A stretch of 64,000 bases of DNA from Xestospongia bergquistia (taxonomy: Eukaryota; Porifera; Demospongiae; Haplosclerida; Petrosiidae): positions 7,469,557-7,533,556 of the forward strand of contig OZ014415.1 in NCBI GenBank assembly GCA_963965975.1, in the 5' to 3' direction. Positions within the stretch are counted from its first letter, which is position 1; every line of letters begins with the position of its first letter. The notes under the pieces are model-generated. The model searched no databases. It saw only the letters and a list, made by a program, of their open reading frames with translations, and was not told where the DNA came from. Position numbers and translations under genes: made by a program. Below, in pieces: positions 62,768 to 64,000 of this stretch.

Positions 62768-63710
62768 ATGGCTCAACCTAAACAAGCTAAAGATGATCCT
62801 TATCGTCAGGGTCCTCCTACAAACACTGACCCAGGTAATGTGTACGCTTGTAGAAAGATTTTTAAAGTATCTCTGATAGCTTTGAAGTACAACTAGGTTA
62901 TTAATTTGAGACTGCTCAGTTGTATTTATGTTGTTTAGCTTTCATTTGTCAAATGTTATTTAGATCAATATGATGTCAGTGCTATCCCACAAGGAGATGG
63001 TAAGATAAAGCCTGTTTACTCTCTAACATGTGTGTATGTGAGTTTGTAAACAGATATATCACATCATCATGAAATGGCTTTCCAACGGTCAAATCAACGA
63101 CAAAGCAACAGTGTGAATCAGTCATCACATCAAGTTGATGATTCTTTTAGGCATAGAGGTAAGACAAACAAACACTAACACATGAAGAACAGGTATATGT
63201 ATCTTTAGTAACAAGTATTCTCTGGTCTCTAAATGACATTGCTAATGTTTATCTCTTGTTCATTTAGTTTCTGGTAATAGTGTTGATCCCGAATTAGAAA
63301 GTAAGTTGGCATAGAGATTATTAAATGACGTATTATTTTAAATACAGATGAACAAGATAATCCACCTTCACAACCAGAAGGTAGATTATTAAGGACATTA
63401 ATTTAGTGATTTTTTACATCGTCAGATGGACCAAACAATCCACCTGAATAAGATTCAGATAGATTGCTTGGTCAAGTTTATTTATTGTTTTGTTATTACT
63501 TTTTCTATAATAGTAATCATGTTTTGTTCAAAGTTTTGTTGATTTATTTATTTCTATGAATATGTTTAAACTGAGCATATAGAAAGTTTGAATAATTATA
63601 TTTTTAAAAAATGAATCAACAAATGTTTAAGCAAAGTGTGAAATGGTTTAGTTGTTGTGGGGGTAATAGAAAAAGTAGTTAAAAATATCAAATGGTGTTT
63701 TTTTAATTTA
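61577..63710. repeat. Tandem duplication, copy 2
   Basis: Copy of about 58404-60350, without the CT microsatellite and R main exon that follow copy 1. Confidence 0.85.
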
Positions 63711-64000
63711 TCTTGGACCAGGTTAATAAGATTCTTAAGATTCTTAAAGATATTTTTTTGCTTCTTCCACCTGGCATATACTTAACTTGCCAATAGTCCT
63801 GAGATTGTTTATGTGTGTATATACAATCTCAGAGAAGTCAGTAAAAGTATAACCTGATATAACTTTTTGTTTTAACTTTTATCTTAAACAGATGGACCTG
63901 GCAATCCACGTGGGCAAGAGCCGCAAGACAGTAAGTTAGTAAGGTTTAACATGGCTTTTTATTTACTTTTATCTTAAACAGATGGACATGGCAATCCATG
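62768..64000 (+). CDS. 5' mini-exons of another family R gene (R13), running off the window
   Basis: Exons 62768-62834 (MAQPKQAKDDPYRQG), 62964-62999, 63054-63158, 63268-63300, 63348-63380, a candidate 63426-63451 that ends in a stop, 63892-63930 and one starting 63982. All visible junctions are phase 1. The encoded tail is hydrophilic (SHHHEMAFQRSNQRQSNS, EQDNPPSQPE, DGPGNPRGQEPQD). Its close match to R12's 5' exons predicts a membrane/ectodomain exon beyond 64000. Partial gene. Confidence 0.68.

Overview
The window looks like nuclear DNA of an early-branching animal, most likely a demosponge. It is AT-rich, genes are broken by many very short GT-AG introns (about 30-70 nt), and the contents include a sperm-tail PG-rich-repeat gene, a sponge-type fibrinogen-related secreted protein, an NLR-style leucine-rich-repeat exon, Death and caspase-like domains and animal-type retroelements. 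The species is an inference. All gene models were built by hand from splice signals, frame and comparison of paralogues inside the window.

Layout. (1) 1-10.8 kb: a tandem duplication (1061-5567 and 5568-10787). It carries the 3' half of a sperm-tail PG-repeat gene, a fibrinogen-related gene (mostly deleted in the first copy) and a four-pass membrane protein of unknown family in two intact copies. (2) 10.8-11.9 kb: a minus-strand LRR gene fragment. (3) 13-64 kb: a dense cluster of one membrane-protein family, called family R here. Each member has a short N-terminal cytoplasmic tail built from mini-exons, one membrane segment, a Cys-rich glycosylatable ectodomain of about 230-260 residues with a signature near SRYNYNY..AD.PIYLL, a second membrane segment and a short tail. 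About eleven copies look intact, one is chimeric, one runs off the window end and at least four are relics. (4) Interleaved is a second family of small two-exon proteins (family S, five copies), often head-to-head with an R gene.

The most notable point is modularity. Every R-gene intron that I could model is in phase 1, and cytoplasmic modules have been added through it: one R gene carries a C-terminal caspase/paracaspase-like domain with an apparent His-Cys dyad (20848-23447), and one carries an N-terminal Death domain (30037-31904). This looks like a lineage-specific receptor system wired to death-fold/protease signalling. A role in innate immunity or self-recognition is inference only.

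The cluster is being rebuilt by duplication, gene conversion (15.5-16.8 kb and 24.9-26.2 kb nearly identical), inversion (an R-S chimera at 46.7-48.3 kb) and retroelements: a Ty3/Gypsy element at 41063-46386 with both LTRs, and a broken reverse-transcriptase element at 34.7-36.6 kb sitting in an R pseudogene. No rRNA, tRNA or CRISPR was seen.
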